Shown in pieces: positions 8,812-15,334 of a stretch of DNA of 64,000 nucleotides. The notes beneath the pieces are model-generated. The model was given only the letters and a program-made list of their open reading frames with translations, was not told the DNA's origin and made no database searches. A program made the position numbers and the translations under genes. The DNA lies in NCBI RefSeq assembly GCF_902712855.1, contig NZ_LR743507.1, positions 2,838,001-2,902,000 on the forward strand, given 5' to 3'. The DNA comes from Variovorax paradoxus (lineage in GTDB: Bacteria > Pseudomonadota > Gammaproteobacteria > Burkholderiales > Burkholderiaceae_C). Each line of letters opens with the position of its first letter. Position 1 is the stretch's first letter.

Positions 8812-9582
8812 TCAGGCCGCGAGGTCGAAGCAGCAGCCTGCGTAGTAGGGCTTGTCGCCGCCAGCGACGAAGGGCACCTCGATCGGCTTGCCTTCGTTGC
8901 GCCACACGTCGCGCTTCTTGTAGCCGGCGCGCGCGAGCTCGGCCAGCAGGTCGTCGTGGTGCTGGATGCGGTACGGGCACACCGCCACGCCGATGCTGTT
9001 GAGCGTGAAGATGGTGCGCTCCGGGTGCACGGCGGTGGTGTTCATGATGATCCGCTTCGGCTTCACATGCAGCGCCGACAGGATCTCCTCCATTCGCGTG
9101 GGCAGGTACTGCAGGCTGCCCGAGGCGTACAGCACGTCGCAGCCGCTCGCATCGCGGTAGTCGGTCGTGAAGTCGAGCTGCGCGGTGGCCTCGCGCTTGA
9201 TCGCCATGGCGCGCCCGCTGTCGACCACGCCGGGCACGTCGCACACGGTCCAGTGCAGGTCTTCGGGGTAGCTCAGCACGCGGCGGAAGGCGTAGTACTT
9301 GATGCCGACGTGCCCGCCCAGGTCGAACACGCGCGTCATTCCCGCGTCGATGGAGCGGCCGAGCCAGAACAGGCCGGGGTAGTCGTAGAAGTAGATCTGC
9401 GGGCTGTAGAGCTCGCCGGCATCGGCGTTGGCATAGCCCACGGCCTTGCTCGGCGGCGCGCCGGCCTCCGCGGCTGCGAAGCTGTCGAACGAACCCATGA
9501 AGAGGTTCTCGTCGGTGTTGTTGAGAAACTTGCGCCGGTAGGCGCTTTCGCGCGGCAGGAACTGCAGCAGGGTCGAGAGCAT
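8812..9582 (-). CDS. Putative methyltransferase, TIGR04325-like
   Basis: A 256-residue SAM-dependent methyltransferase-like protein. The nucleotide-binding motif is 'VFDLGGHVGIKYYAF', followed by 'WTVCDVPGVVDSGRA' and 'DVLYASGSLQYLP', a pattern I recognise from the TIGR04325 family, often found in polysaccharide or O-antigen loci. The ATG at 9582 (MLSTLLQFLP) has GGAGA 6 nt upstream; an in-frame ATG at 9606 would add eight residues. No sugar genes are nearby, so the substrate is unknown. Confidence 0.75.
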   Translation of the reverse strand: MLSTLLQFLPRESAYRRKFLNNTDENLFMGSFDSFAAAEAGAPPSKAVGYANADAGELYSPQIYFYDYPGLFWLGRSIDAGMTRVFDLGGHVGIKYYAFRRVLSYPEDLHWTVCDVPGVVDSGRAMAIKREATAQLDFTTDYRDASGCDVLYASGSLQYLPTRMEEILSALHVKPKRIIMNTTAVHPERTIFTLNSIGVAVCPYRIQHHDDLLAELARAGYKKRDVWRNEGKPIEVPFVAGGDKPYYAGCCFDLAA

Positions 9583-9659
9583 CTGTGTCTCCAATGGCTG
9601 GTTCATTCTGAACGCAACCAAACTGTTGAAGACGTAAAACCATGTGCTGCGGTGGCGGT

Positions 9660-9675
9660 TACCCCGCACGGGGTA
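9660..9675. promoter_or_regulatory. Perfect palindrome TACCCCG-CA-CGGGGTA
   Basis: A 7-2-7 inverted repeat located about 80 bp upstream of the methyltransferase start. Its compact form suits a protein-binding site better than an RNA hairpin. No regulator is encoded beside it. Confidence 0.35.
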
Positions 9676-9805
9676 CATACCGTCCGGGCGCAGGCGGCGA
9701 TTCCCTCGATGCGTTCCGTCGGGCTGCCACAGCCCCTGTTCTTCGGTGCAATCCCTATTGACCCTTTCGATTTTCAAGGGCGGCATTGTTTCAATACCGT
9801 GAACG

Positions 9806-9832
9806 CCGCGGTTCTTTTTGCCGCGGTTTTTT
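9806..9832 (+). terminator. Weak intrinsic terminator-like hairpin
   Basis: CCGCGG, a nine-base T-rich loop, CCGCGG and then six T. It lies in front of, not behind, a gene on this strand, so if functional it would be a leader attenuator for the small secreted protein gene at 9889 or a stop for read-through. The stem is only 6 bp. Confidence 0.3.
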
Positions 9833-9888
9833 GTGCGTCCGCGGCCGCAAACTTCTCCTCACCAACCAAACACCTGAAGGAGATTGAA

Positions 9889-10239
9889 ATGAATGCCTCG
9901 AAGATCCTCGCTGCTGCTGCTCTCTCGCTCCTGGCTGCTGCCGGAGCCCACGCAGAAACCTATGACGGCGTGCACACCGTGAATTCGTCGGTCTCGCGTG
10001 CCGAAGTGGCACCGCAAGGCGCGGCCGCCGCACGTGCCGGCAACGAATACAGCGAAGCTGCCGCTGCCGGAGCCCAAAGCTTCACCTCGACCGCCAACCG
10101 CGCCACCGTGCAGGCCGAAGCCGTCGCCAAGGCACATGACCCGCTGGCCAGCCTCGACCGCCGCGCGTTCTATCGCGACGAAGTGCCGCAAGCCTACAAG
10201 AAGCCCAGCGTGTCGTTCACGCGCCAGGCCGGCTTGTAA
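9889..10239 (+). CDS. Small secreted protein of unknown function
   Basis: A 116-residue protein with a clear signal peptide ending at 'GAHA-ETYDG'. AAGGAGA lies just upstream of the ATG. The mature part is rich in Ala and charged residues and carries 'RATVQAEAVAKAHDP' near its middle, a motif shared with the small secreted protein at 13016. The pattern resembles the short exported DUF4148-like proteins that are common in Burkholderiales, though I cannot confirm family membership. The C-terminus has a conserved-looking 'DRRAFYRDEVPQAYKKP'. A strong terminator follows at 10261. Confidence 0.8.
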   Translation: MNASKILAAAALSLLAAAGAHAETYDGVHTVNSSVSRAEVAPQGAAAARAGNEYSEAAAAGAQSFTSTANRATVQAEAVAKAHDPLASLDRRAFYRDEVPQAYKKPSVSFTRQAGL

Positions 10240-10260
10240 GTCACTGCACCAGCAGAAAGC

Positions 10261-10284
10261 AACGGGCCCTTGGGCCCGTTTTTT
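10261..10284 (+). terminator. Intrinsic terminator after the small secreted protein gene
   Basis: AACGGGCCC and GGGCCCGTT form a perfect 9-bp inverted repeat around two T bases, followed by a T run. It ends the unit at 9889-10239 and separates it from the carbamoyltransferase gene. Confidence 0.85.
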
Positions 10285-10310
10285 CATGGCCGCAGCCACG
10301 GCACTTTCGA

Positions 10311-10335
10311 AATATACGCATTGAGTATATATTCG
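10311..10335. promoter_or_regulatory. AT-rich candidate operator upstream of HTH-ATCase
   Basis: AATATACGCA followed by TTGAGTATATATTCG, an imperfect inverted repeat about 20 bp upstream of the start codon. The decamer AATATACGCA recurs at 10550-10559 inside the coding region, where the N-terminal domain joins the enzyme core. Such AT-rich repeats stand out in this GC-rich context. A role as the target of the gene's own HTH-like domain is inference. Confidence 0.45.
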
Positions 10336-10341
10336 CGGCCT

Positions 10342-11640
10342 ATGACTTCCATGCCGCAACAGGTGCTCCTCCGCGACGCGATGCGTCAGCTCAACATGAC
10401 GCGCGACGCTTTCGCCGAGCGCATCGGCAGCCGAAGAAGGGCGCTCGACGCCTGGCTGCTGCCCGACGAATCCAACGAATTCAGGGCCATGCCCGAAGTG
10501 GCCCGGCGCTTCGTGAGCGAAATCATGGCGTCCGATGGTCGGCGCGGTGAATATACGCAAAGCGCACATGGAGGCGCTCTGCGCAAGGCCACGGCCGTGG
10601 ACGGCTCGCACCACCTGCTGTCGGTGAGCCAGTTCAACCGGGACGCGATCGACGAGCTGTTCCAGCTGGCCGACGTCATGCAGCCCATCGCGCGCCGCCG
10701 CAAGGTCAGCCGCGTGCTCGAGGGCGCCGTGCTGGCCAACCTGTTCTTCGAGGCCAGCACGCGCACCCGCGTGAGTTTCGGCGCGGCATTCTGCCGACTC
10801 GGCGGCTCGGTGTGCGACACCACGGGCTTCACCTTTTCCTCGATGGCCAAGGGCGAGTCGATCTACGACACCAGCCGCGTCATCAGCGGCTATGTCGACG
10901 CCATCGTGGTGCGGCATCCGGAGCAGGGCTCGGTGGCCGAGTTCGCGCGCGCCACCAACGTGCCGGTCATCAACGGCGGGGACGGGCCGGGCGAGCACCC
11001 GAGCCAGGCGCTGCTCGACCTGTACACCATCCAGCGCGAGTTCTCGCGGCTGGGCAAGCTGGTGGACGGCGCGCACATCGCGATGGTGGGCGACCTGAAA
11101 TACGGCCGCACGGTGCATTCGCTGATCAAGCTGCTGGCGCTCTACAAAGGCATGAAGTTCACGCTGGTCTCGCCGCCTTCGCTCGCCATGCCGGCGGAGA
11201 TCGTCGAGGCCGTGAGCCGCAACGGCCACGTGGTCGAGACTGCGGCAACGCCCGCGCGCGCGCTGGCCGGCGCGGACATCATCTATGCCACGCGCATCCA
11301 GAAGGAACGCTTTGCGAACGACGAAGTGCTCGAAGGCTTCGACAACGCCTTCGAGATCAACCGCGCGCTGATCGAGTCGGACTGCAAGCCCGAGGTGGTG
11401 GTGATGCACCCGCTGCCGCGCGACGGCCGCCCCGGTTCGCACGACCTGAGCGTCGACCTCAACAACGACCCGCGCCTGGCCATCTTCCGCCAGACCGACA
11501 ACGGCATTCCGGTGCGAATGGCGATCTTCGCCACGCTGCTGGGCGTCGACAAGCTCGTGAGCCGTTCGATGCGCGACGCCGCATGGACGCCGCCCTCGCA
11601 CATCGGCCCCGACGACAGCGTGTTCCACGGCGCCGACTGA
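10342..11640 (+). CDS. pyrB: Aspartate carbamoyltransferase with N-terminal HTH-like domain
   Basis: A 432-residue protein. The C-terminal ~340 residues are a full aspartate/ornithine carbamoyltransferase: carbamoyl-phosphate loop 'FFEASTRTRVSF', 'HPSQALLDLYTIQ', 'MVGDLKYGRTVHSL' and 'VVMHPLPRDGRPG', closest to the E. coli PyrB type. The first ~65 residues are extra and look like a small helix-turn-helix ('MTRDAFAERIGSRRRALDAWL', residues 19-39 region), so the chain is longer than the usual ~310. No pyrI or other pyrimidine gene is adjacent. Catalysis of the first committed pyrimidine step is likely; the DNA-binding role of the N-terminus is inferred. ATG 10342 is used; ATG 10351 is possible. 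Confidence 0.88.
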   Translation: MTSMPQQVLLRDAMRQLNMTRDAFAERIGSRRRALDAWLLPDESNEFRAMPEVARRFVSEIMASDGRRGEYTQSAHGGALRKATAVDGSHHLLSVSQFNRDAIDELFQLADVMQPIARRRKVSRVLEGAVLANLFFEASTRTRVSFGAAFCRLGGSVCDTTGFTFSSMAKGESIYDTSRVISGYVDAIVVRHPEQGSVAEFARATNVPVINGGDGPGEHPSQALLDLYTIQREFSRLGKLVDGAHIAMVGDLKYGRTVHSLIKLLALYKGMKFTLVSPPSLAMPAEIVEAVSRNGHVVETAATPARALAGADIIYATRIQKERFANDEVLEGFDNAFEINRALIESDCKPEVVVMHPLPRDGRPGSHDLSVDLNNDPRLAIFRQTDNGIPVRMAIFATLLGVDKLVSRSMRDAAWTPPSHIGPDDSVFHGAD

Positions 11641-11655
11641 TCCGGCGCAACGTGC

Positions 11656-12006
11656 TCAGGCGTGCGCGAGGATGTTGACCAGCTTGCCGAACGGATCGCG
11701 CACGTAGAAGCGGCGCACGCCCCAGGGCTCGTCGACCGGTCCGTACTCGATGGCGAAGCCCGCGGTCTTCAGCCGCTCGAAGGCCGTGTCGACGTCGTCC
11801 ACCTCGATGGACAGATCGGGCACCGGCGTGCCGGAACCGCCTTCCGACGCCACGCTGAGCTGCACCGTCATCTCGGCCTGCGTGCCGTAGGTCTGGATCC
11901 AGCCGTGGTCCATGAGCAGTTCGAGCCCGAGCGCGTCCTTGTAGAAGAGCGCGGCGCGCGCCAGGTCGGGAGCGGCGATGTTGGCAACGATGCGTCTGAC
12001 TTTCAT
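11656..12006 (-). CDS. VOC (glyoxalase/bleomycin-resistance fold) family protein
   Basis: A 116-residue single VOC-fold protein with paired beta-alpha-beta modules: 'RIVANIAAPDLARAALFYKDAL' style opening, 'WIQTYGTQAEMTVQLS' and C-terminal 'VRRFYVRDPFGKLVNIL'. Such proteins may be dioxygenases, isomerases or binding proteins; the metal ligands cannot be assigned with confidence. Its start overlaps the stop of the upstream 97-residue gene (ATGA), so the two are probably translated together. It converges with the carbamoyltransferase gene 15 bp away. Confidence 0.8.
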   Translation of the reverse strand: MKVRRIVANIAAPDLARAALFYKDALGLELLMDHGWIQTYGTQAEMTVQLSVASEGGSGTPVPDLSIEVDDVDTAFERLKTAGFAIEYGPVDEPWGVRRFYVRDPFGKLVNILAHA

Positions 12007-12296
12007 GGGGCAGTCTTTCCGATGGTGAAGACGGCCCACTGGCCGTCGCGCTCCACATGGAGCAGGTCGCCTTCGATGCGGATGCCGGTCCAGCTCTCGA
12101 TGCGCCCGTCGAGGCCGACGATCTCGATGCTGTCTTGCGACACCACGCGGTAGTCGAACAACGGTGCGGCGAGCGGGCCGTCCTTCATGCCGATCGTTGC
12201 GGCGACCTTGCCGCTGGCGTGGAAGCGGAAGCTGTTGACGAGCGTGTCGGACACGAGCTCGATGCGGCGGTCGAGGGGAAGGGCCGTCGTGGTCAT
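12003..12296 (-). CDS. Hypothetical protein coupled to VOC gene
   Basis: A 97-residue protein I do not recognise. It has no signal peptide or membrane segment and looks like a small beta-rich domain ('LVNSFRFHASGKVAATIG', 'GLDGRIESWTGIRIEG', 'LHVERDGQWAVFTIG'). Its stop overlaps the start of the VOC gene by 4 bp, so a shared function is likely. Codon use is like that of its neighbours. Confidence 0.7.
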   Translation of the reverse strand: MTTTALPLDRRIELVSDTLVNSFRFHASGKVAATIGMKDGPLAAPLFDYRVVSQDSIEIVGLDGRIESWTGIRIEGDLLHVERDGQWAVFTIGKTAP

Positions 12297-12311
12297 GCGT
12301 GCGGTTCGTGT

Positions 12312-12347
12312 GATGTGTGTGATGTGTGCGATGTGTGCGATGTGTGC
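12312..12347. repeat. Four tandem 9-bp units GATGTGTGC
   Basis: Four consecutive 9-bp units (the first ends in T instead of C) fill most of the 57-bp spacer between two minus-strand genes. It looks like a slippage-prone microsatellite; copy number may vary between strains. Confidence 0.8.
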
Positions 12348-12353
12348 GGCCCG

Positions 12354-12833
12354 TCAGGACTCGAGCCATTCCTTCGCCTTCGATGCGCCATGGGCAATGG
12401 CGGCATCGATGTCGTCGAAGTGCCAGGACGGCGCGGGACCGCCGCCGGGCGTGACGAGGCTCAGGAAAGCCGCCCGCGATCTTTCCGATGTGACGGCCAC
12501 CACCGGAAACGGCACGCCGCCGGGCTCGATGCCCGAGTCCATGAACTGCGAGATGTCCTGGAAGACGCGCAGCAGCGTGTTGCCCCAGCGGTAGCTCATG
12601 CCGCGGAAGTCGAGCACCACGCAGTCGGGTTCGAAGGCATGCAGGCCCTGCAGTGCGCTCGTCGCGATGAAGGCGCCATGGCCGTTGCCGAGGCTGCCGT
12701 CGGGGTAGTCGCCGTCGAAGGCGACCACCAGCACGGCCACGCGCCCGGTCTGCCTGCGATCGGCCAGCAGGAAGCGGCGGCGCAGGCCATCGGGGATGGC
12801 AGGCACGACTTCGGTCAGGGTGTATCGGCTCAT
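12354..12833 (-). CDS. Hypothetical protein
   Basis: A 159-residue soluble protein I cannot place. It alternates strands and helices ('VAVLVVAFDGDYPDGSLGNG', 'FEPDCVVLDFRGMSYRWGN', 'FPVVAVTSERSRAAFLSL'), loosely recalling STAS-like or crotonase-like folds, but no catalytic motif is evident. The ATG at 12833 has AGGAGAG upstream. The two genes below it on the same strand (97-residue protein, VOC protein) may belong to the same operon, separated by the 9-bp tandem repeat. Confidence 0.7.
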   Translation of the reverse strand: MSRYTLTEVVPAIPDGLRRRFLLADRRQTGRVAVLVVAFDGDYPDGSLGNGHGAFIATSALQGLHAFEPDCVVLDFRGMSYRWGNTLLRVFQDISQFMDSGIEPGGVPFPVVAVTSERSRAAFLSLVTPGGGPAPSWHFDDIDAAIAHGASKAKEWLES

Positions 12834-12907
12834 CGGTGCGGGGCTCTCCTGTTTCTGCGGACTTGGATCGACCGAATATAGGCCTTCGACAGCAGGCCGT
12901 TCGCGCC

Positions 12908-12969
12908 CTCTCACCGCTGCATAAGCCGACTCTCACGCGTGCGTAAGCGAACTCTCACGGGCCGGTAAG
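12908..12969 (+). promoter_or_regulatory. Three direct repeats CTCTCAC-N7-TAAG at 22-bp spacing
   Basis: CTCTCAC occurs at 12908, 12930 and 12952, each followed 14 bp from its start by TAAG (12922, 12944, 12966). The exact 22-bp period is two helical turns, as expected for a regulator binding cooperatively on one DNA face. A possible -10 (TAAAGT, about 12979) lies just downstream, and the small secreted protein gene starts at 13016. Direct repeats of this kind are typical of OmpR/PhoB-type regulators; the actual regulator is unknown. Confidence 0.6.
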
Positions 12970-13015
12970 TGCCGCGTCCTAAAGTGAAGAAACCATCACA
13001 CACAAGGAGACAGCC

Positions 13016-13363
13016 ATGAAGTTCCGTTCGGCAACCCTCTGCATCGCCACCGTGCCCATGCTGGCGCTGGCTTCGTTCGCGCACGCGGGCGGCCGTGGCG
13101 ATCCGGACTATCCGCAGATCTCGCACTCGACCATGTCGCGCGACGCGGTGGAAGCGGATGCAATGCAAGCCAACACGGCGATGCATCCGACCGAAGTGCT
13201 CGAATCGCAGGTTGCCAAGCCGGTGTCCGGCGCGGACCGTGCGCAGGTGCAGGCCGAAGCGGTGCGCGCCAACAACGCGATGCATCCGACCGAGGTGCTC
13301 GAGTCGCAGGTCGCACCGCCGGTGGCGTCGGCGAGCCTGCCGTCCGGCGCCAGCGGCGAGTAG
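13016..13363 (+). CDS. Small secreted protein with two internal ~30-residue repeats
   Basis: A 115-residue exported protein. The signal peptide ends near 'FAHA-GGRGD'; AAGGAGA precedes the ATG. The mature part is a tandem duplication: 'RDAVEADAMQANTAMHPTEV' and 'RAQVQAEAVRANNAMHPTEV', each continuing with 'LESQVA.PV'. The 'RA.VQAEAV' core is shared with the secreted protein at 9889, so the two are probably paralogs. Function is unknown. Three spaced direct repeats upstream suggest tight transcriptional control. Confidence 0.82.
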   Translation: MKFRSATLCIATVPMLALASFAHAGGRGDPDYPQISHSTMSRDAVEADAMQANTAMHPTEVLESQVAKPVSGADRAQVQAEAVRANNAMHPTEVLESQVAPPVASASLPSGASGE

Positions 13364-13433
13364 ACGCACGCGGGCTGCGGCGCGGCGCCGCGATGCATCA
13401 AACCGCCATCGAGGGCGGGTAAGCTCGCGGGCC

Positions 13434-14387
13434 ATGAAGCGCAACAGCACTCCCAAAGCCGCCGGCGGCAAGGCTTCTGCAGCCGCCGGCAAGACGCCCG
13501 TCGCAGCATCCGGCGCACCCGCTGCAGAGGCGCCCGACGCCCAGGTCTCCTCGGTGCTCGCGCGCATCCAGACGCTGTGGTCCTCGCTCGGCCCGGTGGG
13601 CCAGCGCATCGCCGACTTCATCGTGAAGAACCCGCGCGAGGTGGTGCACATGTCGGTCAGCGAAGTGGCCGAGCGCACCGGGTCGAGCGAGGGCAGCATC
13701 GTCGGCCTGTGCAAGAACCTCGGCGCCACCGGCTTCCAGCAGATCAAGATCGCGCTGGCGCAGGAGCTGGTGCGGCCGGTGCAGTTCATCCACGAAGACC
13801 TCGACCCGCAGGACAACACGACGGCGGTGATCCGCAAGATCTTCCAGAGCAACGTGCAGACGCTGCACGACACCGAGTCCACGCTCGACGCGAAGGCGAT
13901 GGAGCGCGCGGTGAAGCTGTTCCGCAAGGCCGAGCGCATCGAGATCTACGGCATCGGCAGCTCGGCCACCATCGCCGAGGACGCGCACTACCGCATGCTT
14001 CGCATCGGGCTGAACGCCAAGGTGGTGGTCGACTCGCACGTGCAGGCCATCAGCGCCTCGCTGACCGACGCGCGCACGGCGGTGCTGACCATCTCGCACT
14101 CGGGCAGCACGCACGAGACGGTGACGGCCACGCGCCTCGCGAAGGAGGCGGGCGCCGCCACGGTGTGCATCACGAACTTCGGCAAGTCGCCGCTGCAGGC
14201 CTTCGCCGACGTGCTGCTGTTCACGATGGCGCGCGAGACCAACTTCCGCACCGAGGCGATGACGAGCCGGCTCGCGCAGCTGGCGATCATCGATGCGCTG
14301 ATCGCCTGCCTCGCACTGTCGGACTACGACACCTCGGTGCGCACGCTGCGCCAGACCTTCGACGTGCTTTCGCTCAAGCGGTACTGA
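13434..14387 (+). CDS. MurR/RpiR family transcriptional regulator
   Basis: A 317-residue regulator. After a low-complexity Ala/Lys/Gly-rich leader (~35 residues), an N-terminal HTH_6 domain ('VGQRIADFIVKNPREVVHMS', 'SEVAERTGSSEGSIVGLCKN') precedes a SIS sugar-phosphate-binding domain ('IEIYGIGSSATIAEDA', 'TISHSGSTHETV'). The family senses phosphosugars. It lies beside a HAD phosphatase and the phnDCE genes and is the likely regulator of that region; palindromes at 15228-15250 are a candidate target. The last 64 bp overlap the end of the convergent HAD gene. Confidence 0.9.
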   Translation: MKRNSTPKAAGGKASAAAGKTPVAASGAPAAEAPDAQVSSVLARIQTLWSSLGPVGQRIADFIVKNPREVVHMSVSEVAERTGSSEGSIVGLCKNLGATGFQQIKIALAQELVRPVQFIHEDLDPQDNTTAVIRKIFQSNVQTLHDTESTLDAKAMERAVKLFRKAERIEIYGIGSSATIAEDAHYRMLRIGLNAKVVVDSHVQAISASLTDARTAVLTISHSGSTHETVTATRLAKEAGAATVCITNFGKSPLQAFADVLLFTMARETNFRTEAMTSRLAQLAIIDALIACLALSDYDTSVRTLRQTFDVLSLKRY

Positions 14388-15184
14388 GCGGTCTCCTCCA
14401 CGGGTTGCGCGGGACCGGAAGACGCGAACAGCCCGGCCACCGACGGCGCCACCGCACCCGGTGCCTGGCCCACCAGCACGCAGGCCATGCCCAGCCGCCC
14501 GGCGCCCTCGGCATCGGTGAGCGGGTTGTCGCCCACCACCACGGTGTCTTCGGCACGTGCGCCCAGGCAGCGCAGGCCTTCCTCGAAGAGCAGCGGCGCG
14601 GGCTTGCCCGTGACGCGCAACGGCCGCACGCCGCTGGCCGCCACCACGGCCGCCAGCAGCGCGCCGGTCTCGGGCACGACGCGTCCGTGCGGGCCGGGAT
14701 GGGTGGCGTCCGCATTGCTCGCCACGAGCTGCGCGCCGCGCAGCAGTTCGTTCACCGCCAGCGCAAGGCGCGCGTGGCTGAACTGCATGTCGAGCGCGAG
14801 CAGCACAAAGTCGGCGCCGGACTGCACGAGGTCGCAACCCAGCGAGCGCGCATAGCGCTGCAGCGCAGGGCTCGCGACCATCATCACGCGCGCGCCGGGC
14901 TGCTCGCTCACCAGCTGGCGCACGGCCAGCTCTCCGGCCAGCACGATGCGCTCCGCGGGCACGCGCAGCCCGAGGCGGCGCAGCCGTTGCGCCAGGCCCG
15001 GCGCAGTGTGGGTGGAGTTGTTCGAGACGATGGCGTAGCGGCCTTCGAAATGCTTCAGCAGCTCGGCCGCGCCGGCAATGGCTTCCTGCTGGCGCACCAG
15101 CGTGCCGTCGAGGTCGACGAGCAGATGGCGGGCCCGCGCCAGGCGGGCGTCGGTGACCGCCGGTGTCTTGTGGTTCGTGCTCAT
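14324..15184 (-). CDS. HAD-IIA family phosphatase
   Basis: A 286-residue HAD hydrolase. Motif I is 'LLVDLDGTLV' (nucleophile and acid Asp), motif II 'IVSNNSTHT', motif III Lys in 'VTGKPAPLLFEEG' and motif IV 'VVVGDNPLTDAEGA'. Cap type C2 between motifs II and III puts it in the NagD/phosphoglycolate-phosphatase-like group. It is transcribed divergently from phnD, so a role in removing phosphate from an imported or derived organophosphate is plausible but unproven. It is not the phosphonatase PhnX type. Its final 21 codons lie antisense to the end of the RpiR gene. Confidence 0.87.
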   Translation of the reverse strand: MSTNHKTPAVTDARLARARHLLVDLDGTLVRQQEAIAGAAELLKHFEGRYAIVSNNSTHTAPGLAQRLRRLGLRVPAERIVLAGELAVRQLVSEQPGARVMMVASPALQRYARSLGCDLVQSGADFVLLALDMQFSHARLALAVNELLRGAQLVASNADATHPGPHGRVVPETGALLAAVVAASGVRPLRVTGKPAPLLFEEGLRCLGARAEDTVVVGDNPLTDAEGAGRLGMACVLVGQAPGAVAPSVAGLFASSGPAQPVEETAQYRLSESTSKVWRSVRTEVS

Positions 15185-15227
15185 GGCGGCGGATTGTATT
15201 GAAGATTGCTCAGTGATTTGTTGATTT

Positions 15228-15250
15228 TGAAATGAGCAAATTTCATTTGC
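15228..15250. promoter_or_regulatory. Nested palindromes in the HAD/phnD divergent promoter
   Basis: TGAAAT-GAGCAA-ATTTCA (15228-15245) and GCAAAT-TTC-ATTTGC (15236-15250) overlap in an AT-rich spacer between the divergent HAD and phnD genes. RpiR-family operators commonly contain GAAA/TTTC half-sites, so this is a candidate target for the regulator at 13434. Confidence 0.5.
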
Positions 15251-15334
15251 TTGTCATCTTTGGTTTCTAAAGTTCCGGGCATCGACTCCCGAACATCGCC
15301 CTCCAACATCGTTTCGAACGAAGGAACCGACCCC

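Larger units (their letters stand above)
9583..9888. other. Gene-free spacer between divergent genes
   Basis: A 306-bp region upstream of both the methyltransferase (minus) and a small secreted protein gene (plus). It holds the palindrome TACCCCG-CA-CGGGGTA at 9660-9675, which could be an operator or short hairpin near the methyltransferase promoter. It also holds a CCGCGG pair around a T-rich loop followed by six T at 9806-9832. I see no open frame worth reporting, no RNA gene and no obvious riboswitch. Confidence 0.6.

Noticed and set aside
14324..15184. HAD gene as phosphonoacetaldehyde hydrolase (PhnX)
   Set aside because: Motif spacing and cap position fit HAD-IIA (NagD-like); the PhnX Schiff-base Lys context is not seen.
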